Assembly: GCF_023701485.1 (NCBI RefSeq)
Contig: NZ_JAMQBK010000023.1
Location: forward strand, 132,284 to 196,283
DNA: 64,000 nucleotides
Reading direction: 5' to 3'
Source of the DNA: Aporhodopirellula aestuarii
Lineage (GTDB): Bacteria > Planctomycetota > Planctomycetia > Pirellulales > Pirellulaceae
The stretch's first letter is position 1. Each line of letters starts with the position of its first letter. Shown piece by piece: positions 43,880 to 52,659 of this stretch. The translations under genes and the position numbers were made by a program. The notes beneath the pieces are model-generated. The model was not told where the DNA came from and made no database searches. It saw nothing but the letters and a program-made list of their open reading frames with translations.

Positions 43880-45529
43880 ATGACACAGCAACCGAACCGT
43901 CTCTTTCACCTTGGCACATTCTTCTTAGCAATCACGCTGCCCTGGTGTGCAACTCCGTTGTCTGCGACTGCCGCAAACGACTCCAAAGAATCCACGGCAA
44001 CTCGTCCCCACATCGTCATGGCTTTTGCAGACGACTGGGGATGCTACGCCAGTGCTTATGCGGAACGTTTTCCTGGAGGCCCGTGCGAAGTGATTCGCAC
44101 TCCAAACTTTGACAAAATTGCAAGCGATGGTGTGCTGTTTGCCAACACGTTCGTCAGTGCCCCGTCGTGCACACCGTGCCGCAGCTCGTTGTTATCAGGG
44201 CAACCTTTCTGGCGTTGCGAACGCGCGTCGATCCTGCAAGGTGCGATCTGGGATTTCAGCCTACCCGCCTACCCGCTGCTGCTCGAAGAATCGGGGTATC
44301 GCATCGGGCACACCTACAAGGTCTGGAGCCCCGGATCACCCGCTGATGCACCTCACGGCGGTAAACGAACCGCATTCGAATCAGCCGGACGGCGTTTCAA
44401 CTCGTTCTCTCAAAACGCGATGAAGGCAAAAGACCATGAAGTGGGCAAACAACAATTATTGGCCGAGGTTCGCAACAATATCCGATCGTTCCTTGACCGA
44501 GATAACGATGGCAAACTCGATGGCGAAGGCCCGATCTGTTACTGGTTTGGTCCAACCAACACGCACCGCAAGTGGATCGCCGGAAGTGGAAAAACGCTCT
44601 GGGGAATCGAGCCTGACGATCTCAAAGGCAAACTTCCTTCGTACCTGCCCGACGTCCCCACCGTGCGTGAAGACTTCGCAGACTATCTCGGCGAGGCGAT
44701 GGCGTTTGACGCAGCCCTCGGCGTACTCGATGAAGAACTCCGTCGGGTCGGTATCGCAGACGACACGCTGCTCGTGATCAGTGGCGACCACGGGATCCCC
44801 GGCGTCAGCCGCGGGAAGTGCAACCTGTATGATCTCGGAACCCGCGTTCCGATGGCGATCCGCTGGCCGCGGGGCATCCCGCATCCCGGCCGCTTGGTCG
44901 AGGACTTTGTCAGCTTGCCTAGCTTGGCAACGACATTCCTGTCGGTTGCCGACGTGAACATCCCTCAACAGATGATCGCAAAACCGATCGTCGACATTTT
45001 GGTTGATTCCCGCAGCGGCCAAATTGATCCATTGCGAGATGCCGCGTTCACGGGCCGCGAACGGCACGTCGCGCGAGCACGTGAAGACAACCTGCCGTAC
45101 CCGCAGCGAGCGATTCAGACCAAAGATTGGCTGTACATCATCAACTTCGAGCCCGACCGAACGCCGATGGGCGATGGTCCTATTTTGCAACCGGACCGAC
45201 TGATTCCCGGCGAAAACGAATTGACCAACAACACGTTCGCCGCCTACGCCGATTTGGACGCGAGTCCCACGAAGGCGCTCATCGTTCTCAACCGCGAGAA
45301 ATATCCAGAGGCATTCGACGCCGCTGTTGGGCGTCGACCTCGAATCGAGCTTTATTATCTCGCAAACGATCCGGACTGCCGGACGAACTTGGCAAGCAAC
45401 CCGGACTTCGAAGCCGACCGCACGCGTCTGCACCAGCGATTGATGAACGAACTCAAAACGACGGGCGATCCACGGGTTTCCGAAAACGTCATCTTCGAGC
45501 AAGGACCATTCATCGCGCCGGCAGGATGA
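43880..45529 (+). CDS. secreted sulfatase (formylglycine-dependent)
   Basis: 549 residues from ATG 43880; the upstream start at 43802 precedes the signal peptide (about residues 15-34). RPHIVMAFADDWG is the metal-binding N-terminus. The active-site motif is Cys97-T-P-C-R101 in APSCTPCRSSLLSG, the CXPXR sequence converted to formylglycine by sulfatase-modifying enzyme. GDHGIPG provides further active-site residues. Planctomycetes use many such enzymes to desulfate marine polysaccharides. No maturation enzyme (FGE/SUMF) is in the window, and no carbohydrate-active genes adjoin it. A hairpin separates it from the convergent rpoN. Confidence 0.92.
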   Translation: MTQQPNRLFHLGTFFLAITLPWCATPLSATAANDSKESTATRPHIVMAFADDWGCYASAYAERFPGGPCEVIRTPNFDKIASDGVLFANTFVSAPSCTPCRSSLLSGQPFWRCERASILQGAIWDFSLPAYPLLLEESGYRIGHTYKVWSPGSPADAPHGGKRTAFESAGRRFNSFSQNAMKAKDHEVGKQQLLAEVRNNIRSFLDRDNDGKLDGEGPICYWFGPTNTHRKWIAGSGKTLWGIEPDDLKGKLPSYLPDVPTVREDFADYLGEAMAFDAALGVLDEELRRVGIADDTLLVISGDHGIPGVSRGKCNLYDLGTRVPMAIRWPRGIPHPGRLVEDFVSLPSLATTFLSVADVNIPQQMIAKPIVDILVDSRSGQIDPLRDAAFTGRERHVARAREDNLPYPQRAIQTKDWLYIINFEPDRTPMGDGPILQPDRLIPGENELTNNTFAAYADLDASPTKALIVLNREKYPEAFDAAVGRRPRIELYYLANDPDCRTNLASNPDFEADRTRLHQRLMNELKTTGDPRVSENVIFEQGPFIAPAG

Positions 45530-45587
45530 TTGGCGGTGTGTGGGCTATCGACACGAGGGGTCAAGAGCCGAGCGATTAGAGCCAACC

Positions 45588-45618
45588 GTGCGTTGCCGGT
45601 GAGAAACCGGGAACGCAC
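45588..45618. terminator. long hairpin between sulfatase and rpoN
   Basis: GTGCGTT pairs with AACGCAC, and after one G/G mismatch CCGGT pairs with ACCGG around a GAGAA loop. It sits between two convergent genes and could end both transcripts, although neither side has a T-run. Confidence 0.45.
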
Positions 45619-45626
45619 CGAGGAAC

Positions 45627-47120
45627 CTAGGAAGTCAACGTCCAATCGCGGCGTTGACGACTGCTCGGGATCCCCATTTTCTTGCGGTACTTCGTAACGG
45701 TACGCCGCGCCACGGTCATGCCGGCGTTACGAAGTTCGTCCACCAGAGCCTCATCGCTGAACGGTTTGCTCTTGTCTTCTTTGTCAATCAGTTCCTGCAA
45801 TTTCAAACGGATGGTGTCCCAAGCGACGTCATCACCATCTTCGGTTTGCGTTCCGCCAACGAAGAAGCGACGAAGCGGCAAGATACCCCGTGGCGTTTGA
45901 ATCCATTTGTCGTCGACCGCCCGGCTGACGGTCGTCACGTGCACGCCCACCTTGTCGGCGATCTGCTGCATCTTCAACGGCTCGATCGCTTCGGGCCCTT
46001 CGTCGAGGAATCGTTTTTGATGTTCGACGATCGCTTCGGCCACCTTGGTCAACGTCGAACGCCGTTGTTCGATGGAGTCGATCAACCACTGCGCGCCGTT
46101 GATTTTCTGTTTGATGAATTCGCGTTCTTCCGCGGTGCAATCGGAGGCTTGCAAACGTCGCCGGTAATACTCACTGATGAACAGATTAGGGACGCGATCG
46201 TCGTCCAACCGAACGCGATACTCACCCGATTCGTCTTGTTCGAGAATGATGTCGGGTGTGACGTTGGGGACGTAGGTTTCGAGGAACGCGGCACCCGGTT
46301 TTGGGTTGAGCAGGTGCAGGTCTTCCCGCAACTCTTGAATCTGTTCGATCGTAAAACCGGTCTTCTTCGAGATTTGCGGCAATCGGTTTTCAGCGAGGTC
46401 GTTGAGGTGAAAACGGATCAGCGTTTGCAACTCTTCGAAGTGGGGGTGCTTGGGATCGAGTTGCAAGATAAGACATTCGGCCAAATCTCGCGCCGCGATT
46501 CCGGTCGGTTCGAGTGACTGCACGACCCGTAGAGCCTCTTCGGCCTGGGCGAGATCCTCTTTGGTGTGTCCGGGCGGCAACATGTCCGCGATCGGGCTGC
46601 GCAAGTATCCGCCGTCCGACGCGTTCAGCGTGCTGATGATCCGCTCGGCAATCTGCTCGACCGTATCATCGATATCCAACTCGGCGAGCTGATGGAGCAG
46701 GAAATCGTTCAGCGACTCGGGACGTGACTGCGCATTGGCCATCATGTCGTGGCGGCGATCGGCCTCTTCGGACATCCGGTTAGCACTGCGGCGAAACGAG
46801 TCGTCGAACGTGCTCGACGAATCATCGTCCATGTTCAACAGACGTTCGAAATCGTCCTTGTTGTCATGGTCATTGTCGACAACCAGCTCTTTCTCGTTCT
46901 CGCTACGGGAATCCTTGCCGGGTGCATCGTCATCGGATTCCTCAGGGGACAGCGGATCGCCAACCACCTGCTCAAGCAACGGATTTTCGTTCATCTCCTG
47001 CTCGATCCGCTCCTGCAAGGCCAACGTGGGCATTTGCAGAATCTCCATCGATTGGATCATCCGAGGCGCCAGCTTTTGCACCTGGCTTTGTCGGGCGTGC
47101 AGCCCCACTGACATCCGCAT
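45627..47120 (-). CDS. rpoN: RNA polymerase sigma-54 factor
   Basis: 497 residues. Region I is at the N-terminus (RQSQVQKLAPRMIQSMEILQMPTLALQERI), followed by an acidic region II (about 50-125). The core-binding and HTH regions follow (ILQMQQ-type segment, HVTTVSRAVDDKWIQTPRGILPLRRFF). The RpoN box is present as ARRTVTKYRKKMGIPSSRQRR, so the -24 recognition element is intact. Sigma-54 needs an AAA+ activator; none is in this window. The gene is in a leftward run upstream of nothing else clear, and convergent to the sulfatase. Confidence 0.97.
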   Translation of the reverse strand: MRMSVGLHARQSQVQKLAPRMIQSMEILQMPTLALQERIEQEMNENPLLEQVVGDPLSPEESDDDAPGKDSRSENEKELVVDNDHDNKDDFERLLNMDDDSSSTFDDSFRRSANRMSEEADRRHDMMANAQSRPESLNDFLLHQLAELDIDDTVEQIAERIISTLNASDGGYLRSPIADMLPPGHTKEDLAQAEEALRVVQSLEPTGIAARDLAECLILQLDPKHPHFEELQTLIRFHLNDLAENRLPQISKKTGFTIEQIQELREDLHLLNPKPGAAFLETYVPNVTPDIILEQDESGEYRVRLDDDRVPNLFISEYYRRRLQASDCTAEEREFIKQKINGAQWLIDSIEQRRSTLTKVAEAIVEHQKRFLDEGPEAIEPLKMQQIADKVGVHVTTVSRAVDDKWIQTPRGILPLRRFFVGGTQTEDGDDVAWDTIRLKLQELIDKEDKSKPFSDEALVDELRNAGMTVARRTVTKYRKKMGIPSSRQRRDWTLTS

Positions 47121-47260
47121 GAGAGTTCAATTCTTCTAAAGAACGATTGGGTTAAAAGAGGTCCCGCTCATTCTACAGCGAATTCAGTGCCAATTAAAAG
47201 AATGAATCGTAATTTTTCTTCCACACGGCCCCCAAGAGAGCGGTTTTACCTAACAATCCC

Positions 47261-47860
47261 CTACAATTTTTGCCTTCCGGTGAGGGCATCGGCGATGATT
47301 TCTCGGTTCGCATATTCGAGGACACTTCCAGCCGTGATCCCCCTAGCCAAACGTGTGATCTCGACCGGAAACTCGCTCAATTGGTTCGACAAATACAAAG
47401 AGGTGCCATCCCCCTCTACGGTCGGGTTCGTGGCCATGATAATCTCGGTAAACGTGCCGGTTCGAACGCGTTCGACCAGCGAATCGATCGTCAATTGATC
47501 CGGCGTGATCCCGTCGAGCGGAGCGATTCTGCCTAACAAGACGTGGTACAGCCCTTTGTAGGCTCCTGAAGCCTCGAGGCTGAGCAAATCACGCGGCTGT
47601 TCAACGACGCACAATCGTGTCGCGTCGCGATTGGGATCCGAGCAGATTTGACAGAGTTCTTTTTCAGACAGGTTGTAGCAGTTGGCACAATATCGAACAT
47701 CCGTCCGAACCCTGCGGATCGCGTCGGCCAAAGCCAGGGCTTCGTCTTCGCGAACCCGCAACAAGTGAAACGCCAACCGCTCGGCACTTTTTCGCCCAAT
47801 GCCAGGTAATTGGCTCAGTCGATCGACGAGTTGCGAAACCGCACCGGCATGACTGCTCAT
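47261..47860 (-). CDS. recR: recombination mediator protein RecR
   Basis: 199 residues, the family standard. Helix-hairpin-helix LPGIGRKSAERLAFHLLR, four-Cys zinc finger CANCYNLSEKELCQIC, and Toprim domain (LCVVEQPRDLLSLEASGAYKGLYHVLLG to TNPTVEGDGTSLYL). RecR with RecO loads RecA onto SSB-coated DNA at gaps. The start overlaps the ybaB stop by four bases. It is the third gene of the conserved dnaX-ybaB-recR operon. Confidence 0.96.
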   Translation of the reverse strand: MSSHAGAVSQLVDRLSQLPGIGRKSAERLAFHLLRVREDEALALADAIRRVRTDVRYCANCYNLSEKELCQICSDPNRDATRLCVVEQPRDLLSLEASGAYKGLYHVLLGRIAPLDGITPDQLTIDSLVERVRTGTFTEIIMATNPTVEGDGTSLYLSNQLSEFPVEITRLARGITAGSVLEYANREIIADALTGRQKL

Positions 47861-48243
47861 CCGTTGCCGCCTGTCAAACTCGACAGCAGCCCGTCCATCC
47901 CGGGAATGTTCAGGTCGAGATCGTTGGCGAGTTGCCCGACCGCGCTCGCGTACAACTGTTTGGCTTCGGAACCGGCGGCGTTGGTGGCATATTGGATCGA
48001 TTGGCCGAGTGCCGCGGGAGACGACTGATCGTCATCAAAAACCTGAGGATTGACATCAACCGACTGCACCTCGCCGACGCCGTTCATGGTGACGGTCACG
48101 TGGCCGCATGGCGAACTCGCGGAAACGCGCTCAGATTTCATGCGTTCATTGAGAGCCTGCATCTGTTGCGGCAAGTCTTGCAGCTTGCCGACCATTGATG
48201 CGATGTTGCCGAGATTGCCGAGGCCACCGAGTCCTTTGAACAT
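47857..48243 (-). CDS. YbaB/EbfC family nucleoid-associated protein
   Basis: 128 residues. MFKGLGGLGNLGNIASMVGKLQDLPQQMQALNERM is the N-terminal coiled helix of the family; VTVTMNGVGEVQSVDVNPQV is the core beta sheet. YbaB dimers bind DNA and are nearly always encoded between dnaX and recR, as here. The Gly-rich N-terminus is typical; the C-terminus LNIPGMDGLLSSL is also conserved. Confidence 0.93.
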   Translation of the reverse strand: MFKGLGGLGNLGNIASMVGKLQDLPQQMQALNERMKSERVSASSPCGHVTVTMNGVGEVQSVDVNPQVFDDDQSSPAALGQSIQYATNAAGSEAKQLYASAVGQLANDLDLNIPGMDGLLSSLTGGNG

Positions 48244-48282
48244 TGGGTCGTCCTATCTAAAAGATAATGGGGAAAAAAGCGA

Positions 48283-50196
48283 TCAGTTTCGTGGAGTATC
48301 GATGCGAACGATTTCGGCACCGAGCAATTCGACACATGCCCGCACCATGGGATTCGATTCGATTTCTCGCATCCGTTGCATTCGGTTTTTGGTCTTCGGT
48401 TTCGCGACCGCTTGAGCGACAACAGGTGCCTTGGTTCCCGTGGCGAAGGCGAGCGAGACCTGCCGCCCGGTCACACGCGTGGCCGTTCGGACAATCTCAT
48501 CTTTATTGGTCGGCGAGCCACACCGGCTCATTGCCAACCCGGACGTTTCAGGAAACGTCAGTTCCACCACCCCGGGACTCGGAACCGCTACCCGCTCGGC
48601 CGCTTTGACGAGCGTGGCGGTGATCGGATCCATCTCATCGAGAATTTGCGGCCACACCGACTGGAGCTCGGCATCGGTGATCGGTGGCTTGCTACCCGCG
48701 ACGGGTTCGGCCACCGCGGTGGATGCCGTTTGTTGTGCTGCGGGAGCGGCGACCGGTGCCGCGGGCGGAGTAACGGCGGGCGAGGCCGACGCAGGCGATG
48801 GCGTCGCATGCGAAGCCGCGTTTCCGTTTACCTCATGACCGGCCGAGGCATCCACGGCCGAGGCAACTGGAGTAGGAGAGACGGGCGGAGCAGGGGAGGC
48901 GGGTGCGTCCGCAGCGTTCGCGGAAGGTGCCGCGGTCACTGTTGCTGGGGCAGATCCCACTGGTGCTGCCGCGACGGGGCGAGCGACAGCTCTACTTACG
49001 ATGTTTTTTTTTTCGCCGGACCCCGCTCCGGCCTCTTTCGCCGCCGACGTCAGATCCACGATCGCTTGCAAGTCCGGCAAGTGGCAAATCTGAATCAGCG
49101 TCGATTCGAGCAGCACCCGAGCGTGAACGCTGTGACGGATCCGAACGAGCGTTTCGTCGACGAGCCCGACGATCGCGAGGACAGTTTGCAGCCCCCAACT
49201 CCGCCCCAGCTCAACGAGTGACTCATGCATGGAGCCCGCTGCGTAACGCATCATCGACGCGTCACACCCGACGCTGACAGCCATCAGATCGCGGAAATAT
49301 CCGAGCATCTGTTCGGTTAAACGGCCCGCATCCACTCCCGCGGCAACCGCTTCGTCAACCTGGGCGATCGCGGCGGCGGCATCGCGTGCCTGCATCGCTT
49401 GGGCGAGTCGATGCAATCGCTGATCGTCAGCCGTACCGAGCATCGCATGGACTTGATCGGCCGTCAGATGCCCGTCGCTGAAACTCAGCACTTGCTCGAG
49501 CAACGATTGACTATCCCGCATCGATCCTGCTGCGCGGCGGGCGAGCAACTCGAGTGCTTCCTCGTCAGCGGTATTGCTTTCCGCCTCTACGATTTCTCGC
49601 AGCCGCCCGACGATTTTACTACTCTCGACCGGCGCGAAATCGAACCGCTGACAGCGGCTCAGCACGGTGATCGGAATCTTCTCAGGGTCGGTCGTGCAGA
49701 AGATGAACTTCACATGCTCGGGCGGTTCCTCGAGCGTTTTAAGCAACGCGTTGAACGCCGCCCCGGTCAACATGTGGACTTCATCGATGATATAAATCTT
49801 GTACCGAGATCGACTCGGCCGGACACCGACGTTGGCTCGCAACGAACGAATTTCGTCGATACCGCGGTTGCTCGCACCGTCGATCTCGATCACATCGACG
49901 TCTTCCCCGGAATCAATCGCTTGGGCGATGTCGCTCTCGCTATCGGGGTGAGCGGTGGGGCCGCCCGGGTGGTTAAGCGCTTTGGCAAAGATTCTCGCCG
50001 TACTCGTCTTGCCGACCCCGCGGGCGCCGGTAAACAGATACGCGTGCCCGACGCGTGAGGTCTCGATGGCCCCCTGCAACGCTTTGGCGACGTGGTCCTG
50101 GCCCACCAGTTGGTCGAAATCGCGAGGGCGATATCGACGAGCCACAACGACATAGGACCCGTTTTCGGAGTCCTGCTCTCTAGCTGAATTGCCCAT
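48283..50196 (-). CDS. dnaX: DNA polymerase III subunit gamma/tau
   Basis: 637 residues from ATG 50196. The reading frame is open to 50370, but that extension translates the SRP RNA gene. Core AAA+ motifs: ARRYRPRDFDQLVGQ, Walker A GARGVGKTS (57-65), IEIDGASNRGIDEIR, Walker B IIDEVHML, and sensor FIFCTTDP. The zinc module between Walker A and IEIDG is present in length but its ligands are gone: residues 76, 85, 88 and 91, at exactly the spacing of the four cysteines of E. coli DnaX, are His, Asp, Ser and Ala. An Ala/Pro-rich linker (about 390-500) and a tau-like C-terminus follow. It is the clamp-loader motor. The first gene of dnaX-ybaB-recR. Confidence 0.95.
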   Translation of the reverse strand: MGNSAREQDSENGSYVVVARRYRPRDFDQLVGQDHVAKALQGAIETSRVGHAYLFTGARGVGKTSTARIFAKALNHPGGPTAHPDSESDIAQAIDSGEDVDVIEIDGASNRGIDEIRSLRANVGVRPSRSRYKIYIIDEVHMLTGAAFNALLKTLEEPPEHVKFIFCTTDPEKIPITVLSRCQRFDFAPVESSKIVGRLREIVEAESNTADEEALELLARRAAGSMRDSQSLLEQVLSFSDGHLTADQVHAMLGTADDQRLHRLAQAMQARDAAAAIAQVDEAVAAGVDAGRLTEQMLGYFRDLMAVSVGCDASMMRYAAGSMHESLVELGRSWGLQTVLAIVGLVDETLVRIRHSVHARVLLESTLIQICHLPDLQAIVDLTSAAKEAGAGSGEKKNIVSRAVARPVAAAPVGSAPATVTAAPSANAADAPASPAPPVSPTPVASAVDASAGHEVNGNAASHATPSPASASPAVTPPAAPVAAPAAQQTASTAVAEPVAGSKPPITDAELQSVWPQILDEMDPITATLVKAAERVAVPSPGVVELTFPETSGLAMSRCGSPTNKDEIVRTATRVTGRQVSLAFATGTKAPVVAQAVAKPKTKNRMQRMREIESNPMVRACVELLGAEIVRIDTPRN

Positions 50197-50263
50197 TTTT
50201 GTGGCGATCGTTAAACCTGATTCTGGCGAGAGGGGCCCCGTGGAGAGGAAGAAGAGGAAATTT

Positions 50264-50375
50264 CCCGCGTGGTGGAGGCGACCCTCACACAAAGCTACAC
50301 CGCTTATGGCTGCTCCAGTTAAGGCCTGACCAGGTTCACGACTTGCAATCGCAAGGGCCGCCACCATCACACGGG
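50264..50375 (-). ncRNA. ffs: signal recognition particle RNA (4.5S-type)
   Basis: Read on the minus strand, the apical domain GTGAACCTGGTCAGGCC, then GGAGCAGCCATAAGCGGTGT, is the conserved SRP RNA hairpin that binds Ffh (symmetric and asymmetric loops with the AGCAG segment). The ends pair as CCCGTGTGATGGTGG with CCACCACGCGGG, giving a single rod of about 110 bases; the exact ends are estimated from this pairing. The tetraloop region reads CCTTAACTGG, slightly different from the common GGAA. It lies just upstream of dnaX and on the same strand, an arrangement also known in Bacillus. It targets membrane and secreted proteins with Ffh. Confidence 0.88.
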
Positions 50376-50591
50376 AATGTTTTCCGTTCGCGGCCTAGTT
50401 TAGAACAACATCCCAGTTCACGGAAGACAAGGCAATCGGCTTACTTGAGAATCGTGAAGAGTGTTAAGATAAGATACAAATCGTTACCTAATCGCGTTTT
50501 TTTCGCTCGCAGCATCATCGGAGCATTTTTTGTGGATGAGGAACAAGGGCCAACCATCAGACCGACCGACACTGCAAAAGGGAGAATCTCA

Positions 50592-51182
50592 ATGAGCCAG
50601 CGAGGAGATGTGTCCTGGAAAACCTACTCTGATCAATGGAAAGCCAACCACGGCACACTTCTGATGAGTTTTGCTGCGGGCGTCTTCCTGGTCGGCGTGG
50701 CCATTTTGGCGTATCAGCAGAATCGATTTCAACCTCCAGCGTTCCCGTCTGCCGACGCGATTAAACAAACCGCTGGGGTCGACGAAGTCGCAACGACCAC
50801 TGTCTCAGCCGAAACTCCGAGTTTTCAATTACGCATCATCGGCGGCGCGGAAACCGCCGGGCAGATCAATGTGGCGATTTACTCAGCGGAGGAGAACTTC
50901 AACGATCCTGACGTTGCCGATTGGAAGCAATCCATTGCAGTCGACGAAACAGGCGCTGGCGAAGTCAACATTCCCGTCGAGGCGGTGGGAGAAAAGTTCG
51001 CGATCGCCGTTTATCAAGACGTGAACCTCAACGGCGAACTCGATCGCAACGCGTTGGGCATCCCGACCGAGCGATATGGATTCAGCAACGCCGCTCGTGG
51101 CACCGTCGGACCGCCCTCGTTTGAGCAAGCCTTGATCGATCGCCCACAGGTCGGCGACGGTCTCGAAATCAAGATCTGGTAG
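50592..51182 (+). CDS. DUF2141 family protein, membrane-anchored
   Basis: 196 residues from ATG 50592, which has GGGAGAA upstream; the very long open frame leading to it runs through the SRP RNA region antisense. An N-terminal helix (about 23-42, LLMSFAAGVFLVGVAILAY) anchors it. Residues 75-196 match DUF2141: NVAIYSAEENFND, then FAIAVYQDVNLNGELDRNALGIPTE, with the conserved D-x-N-x-N-G-x-L-D segment and YGFSN, which looks like a calcium-binding beta domain. Function unknown. It is convergent with the chain-length gene 10 bases beyond. Confidence 0.8.
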   Translation: MSQRGDVSWKTYSDQWKANHGTLLMSFAAGVFLVGVAILAYQQNRFQPPAFPSADAIKQTAGVDEVATTTVSAETPSFQLRIIGGAETAGQINVAIYSAEENFNDPDVADWKQSIAVDETGAGEVNIPVEAVGEKFAIAVYQDVNLNGELDRNALGIPTERYGFSNAARGTVGPPSFEQALIDRPQVGDGLEIKIW

Positions 51183-51192
51183 CGTCCCGTGA

Positions 51193-52659
51193 TCACCGCC
51201 GGCGTCGTTCAACGCCCGTCGGTGGCACGCCTTCGGCAGGTCGTTGCCCCGGCGGATGATTGCCCGGATCGGTGCTACGGCGGCCGGTCAAGTAATCACC
51301 CAGGCGACGACCAAACGTCGGTCCAGTCGGACCAGGAGCAACCAAGAACACGGTACCTAGTCCGAAAACAAGTCCGGCAACCATGGAGCCGAGCGTTGTC
51401 ATTGAACCCGACATGCCTTCGGGTGCGTCGCTAACCTGAGGCGGTCCGAGTTCGGAGAGCAAGTTCGTCGACAATGCTGCCGAACGACTCGCCTGAGCTT
51501 TGCTGAGCGCGTCTTCGGCGCGGGCGAGATGATCGGTCAACGCGCGGATTTCTGAATCGAGTTTGGAATAGCTGGTGCGGACGCCAGCCAACCGTGTGAG
51601 TTTGTCACTGAGGTCGGAATGTTGTTCACGCAACAGGCGAACGCGTTCGGTACTGAGCTTCAACGTGGGCTCCATCGCCCGCAGTGCTCCACGTGCCTCT
51701 GCGAGCATCAGGTGCTCGATTTCGCGCTCAGTCGTGATCGCGGCGCGACGCCTCGGATGTTCGGTGGTGTAAATGCTAGCCAATCGACTGGCTTCAATTT
51801 GGGCATCGATCAGTCCATCCTTGAGTCGCTGTAACGATGGCTGACTCGACAACAGTTCGTCGCCGCTGATCAACAGCGTGCGAGCGTTCTGCGAACCGGC
51901 CAGGAGGAGTTGATAGAGCGACTCGAGCCGACGCATTTCCAGTTCTGCCGTCTGGAGTTCACGTTCAATCTCGTGCATCGAACGACGGTTTGCCCCGTCA
52001 CCCGAGATCGCGTCGTTGAGGTTCCGCAGTTCGCCGAGATCTGCTCCGACTTGCAGCTCGACATCACGCATGCGGGAAAGTGCGGAATCGAGTTTCTGCC
52101 GTGCGAGGTCACGGGCATGCGTCAGTTCGACGATCACGCTGTCGGCACGGATGCGGCGGACCTCTCGCAGGTGGGAAGTAAGATTATCAAGCAGCACGCG
52201 ACAAAATTCGCCGGCTCTTTCTTGGGTCTCCGCCTCAACACTCAGGTAAACAACTTCGGTGTTGCCGAACTCGCGTCCCTGTGGTGCAACCACGTTGACG
52301 TATTCCTTGGCGATTTCGTCGACCTCTTTCGCCGACGGATACGACGGATCCATCCCGCCATCGACAGGCCCCAGTTGCCGCAGCGCCGCGCCGACGACCT
52401 CGGGATTCTGAGCCAATTCGAGAATGGTTTCCTGCGCAGCCTTCAGTTCGGTTTGGCTAGAGAATCGCCCCAATCGCTCGACGGCACCGTTGGCTTCGTC
52501 ACGCAGCACCAACGGCTGACGGGCTGACCACCGATCGCTCGACAAAATGGCGATCCCCAGGCCACCAATCCCAAACAAAAATGCCGAGCCGACCCACAGC
52601 GGGGCAAAAAGGACAAGGATGTTACGCAGGTGTTTCCAAGGAATGGGTGCGGAAGACAT
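51193..52659 (-). CDS. Wzz/GumC-type polysaccharide chain-length determinant-like protein
   Basis: 488 residues from ATG 52659 (TTG 52674 adds five). An N-terminal transmembrane helix (about 15-42), a periplasmic region with a long coiled coil (about 160-400: LTHARDLARQKLDSALSRMRD and EIRALTDHLARAEDALSKAQASRS), and a second transmembrane helix (about 418-445, GSMTTLGSMVAGLVFGLGTVFLV). This is the polysaccharide co-polymerase topology (Wzz/GumC). A Pro/Arg/Gly-rich cytoplasmic tail ends the protein with no tyrosine-kinase domain. It would control length of an exported glycan. No polymerase or transporter genes lie near it. Confidence 0.75.
   Translation of the reverse strand: MSSAPIPWKHLRNILVLFAPLWVGSAFLFGIGGLGIAILSSDRWSARQPLVLRDEANGAVERLGRFSSQTELKAAQETILELAQNPEVVGAALRQLGPVDGGMDPSYPSAKEVDEIAKEYVNVVAPQGREFGNTEVVYLSVEAETQERAGEFCRVLLDNLTSHLREVRRIRADSVIVELTHARDLARQKLDSALSRMRDVELQVGADLGELRNLNDAISGDGANRRSMHEIERELQTAELEMRRLESLYQLLLAGSQNARTLLISGDELLSSQPSLQRLKDGLIDAQIEASRLASIYTTEHPRRRAAITTEREIEHLMLAEARGALRAMEPTLKLSTERVRLLREQHSDLSDKLTRLAGVRTSYSKLDSEIRALTDHLARAEDALSKAQASRSAALSTNLLSELGPPQVSDAPEGMSGSMTTLGSMVAGLVFGLGTVFLVAPGPTGPTFGRRLGDYLTGRRSTDPGNHPPGQRPAEGVPPTGVERRRR

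Noticed and set aside
44456..45502. 348-residue open frame on the - strand inside the sulfatase
   Set aside because: Antisense shadow; the sulfatase motifs are on the + strand.
45654..46517. 287-residue open frame on the + strand over rpoN
   Set aside because: Antisense shadow of rpoN.
50197..50370. 58-residue N-terminal extension of dnaX
   Set aside because: The bases are the SRP RNA gene; homology of DnaX begins at the ATG at 50196.
50199..50591. Long N-terminal extension of the DUF2141 gene on the + strand
   Set aside because: It runs antisense through the SRP RNA and the dnaX start; a good ribosome site lies before ATG 50592.
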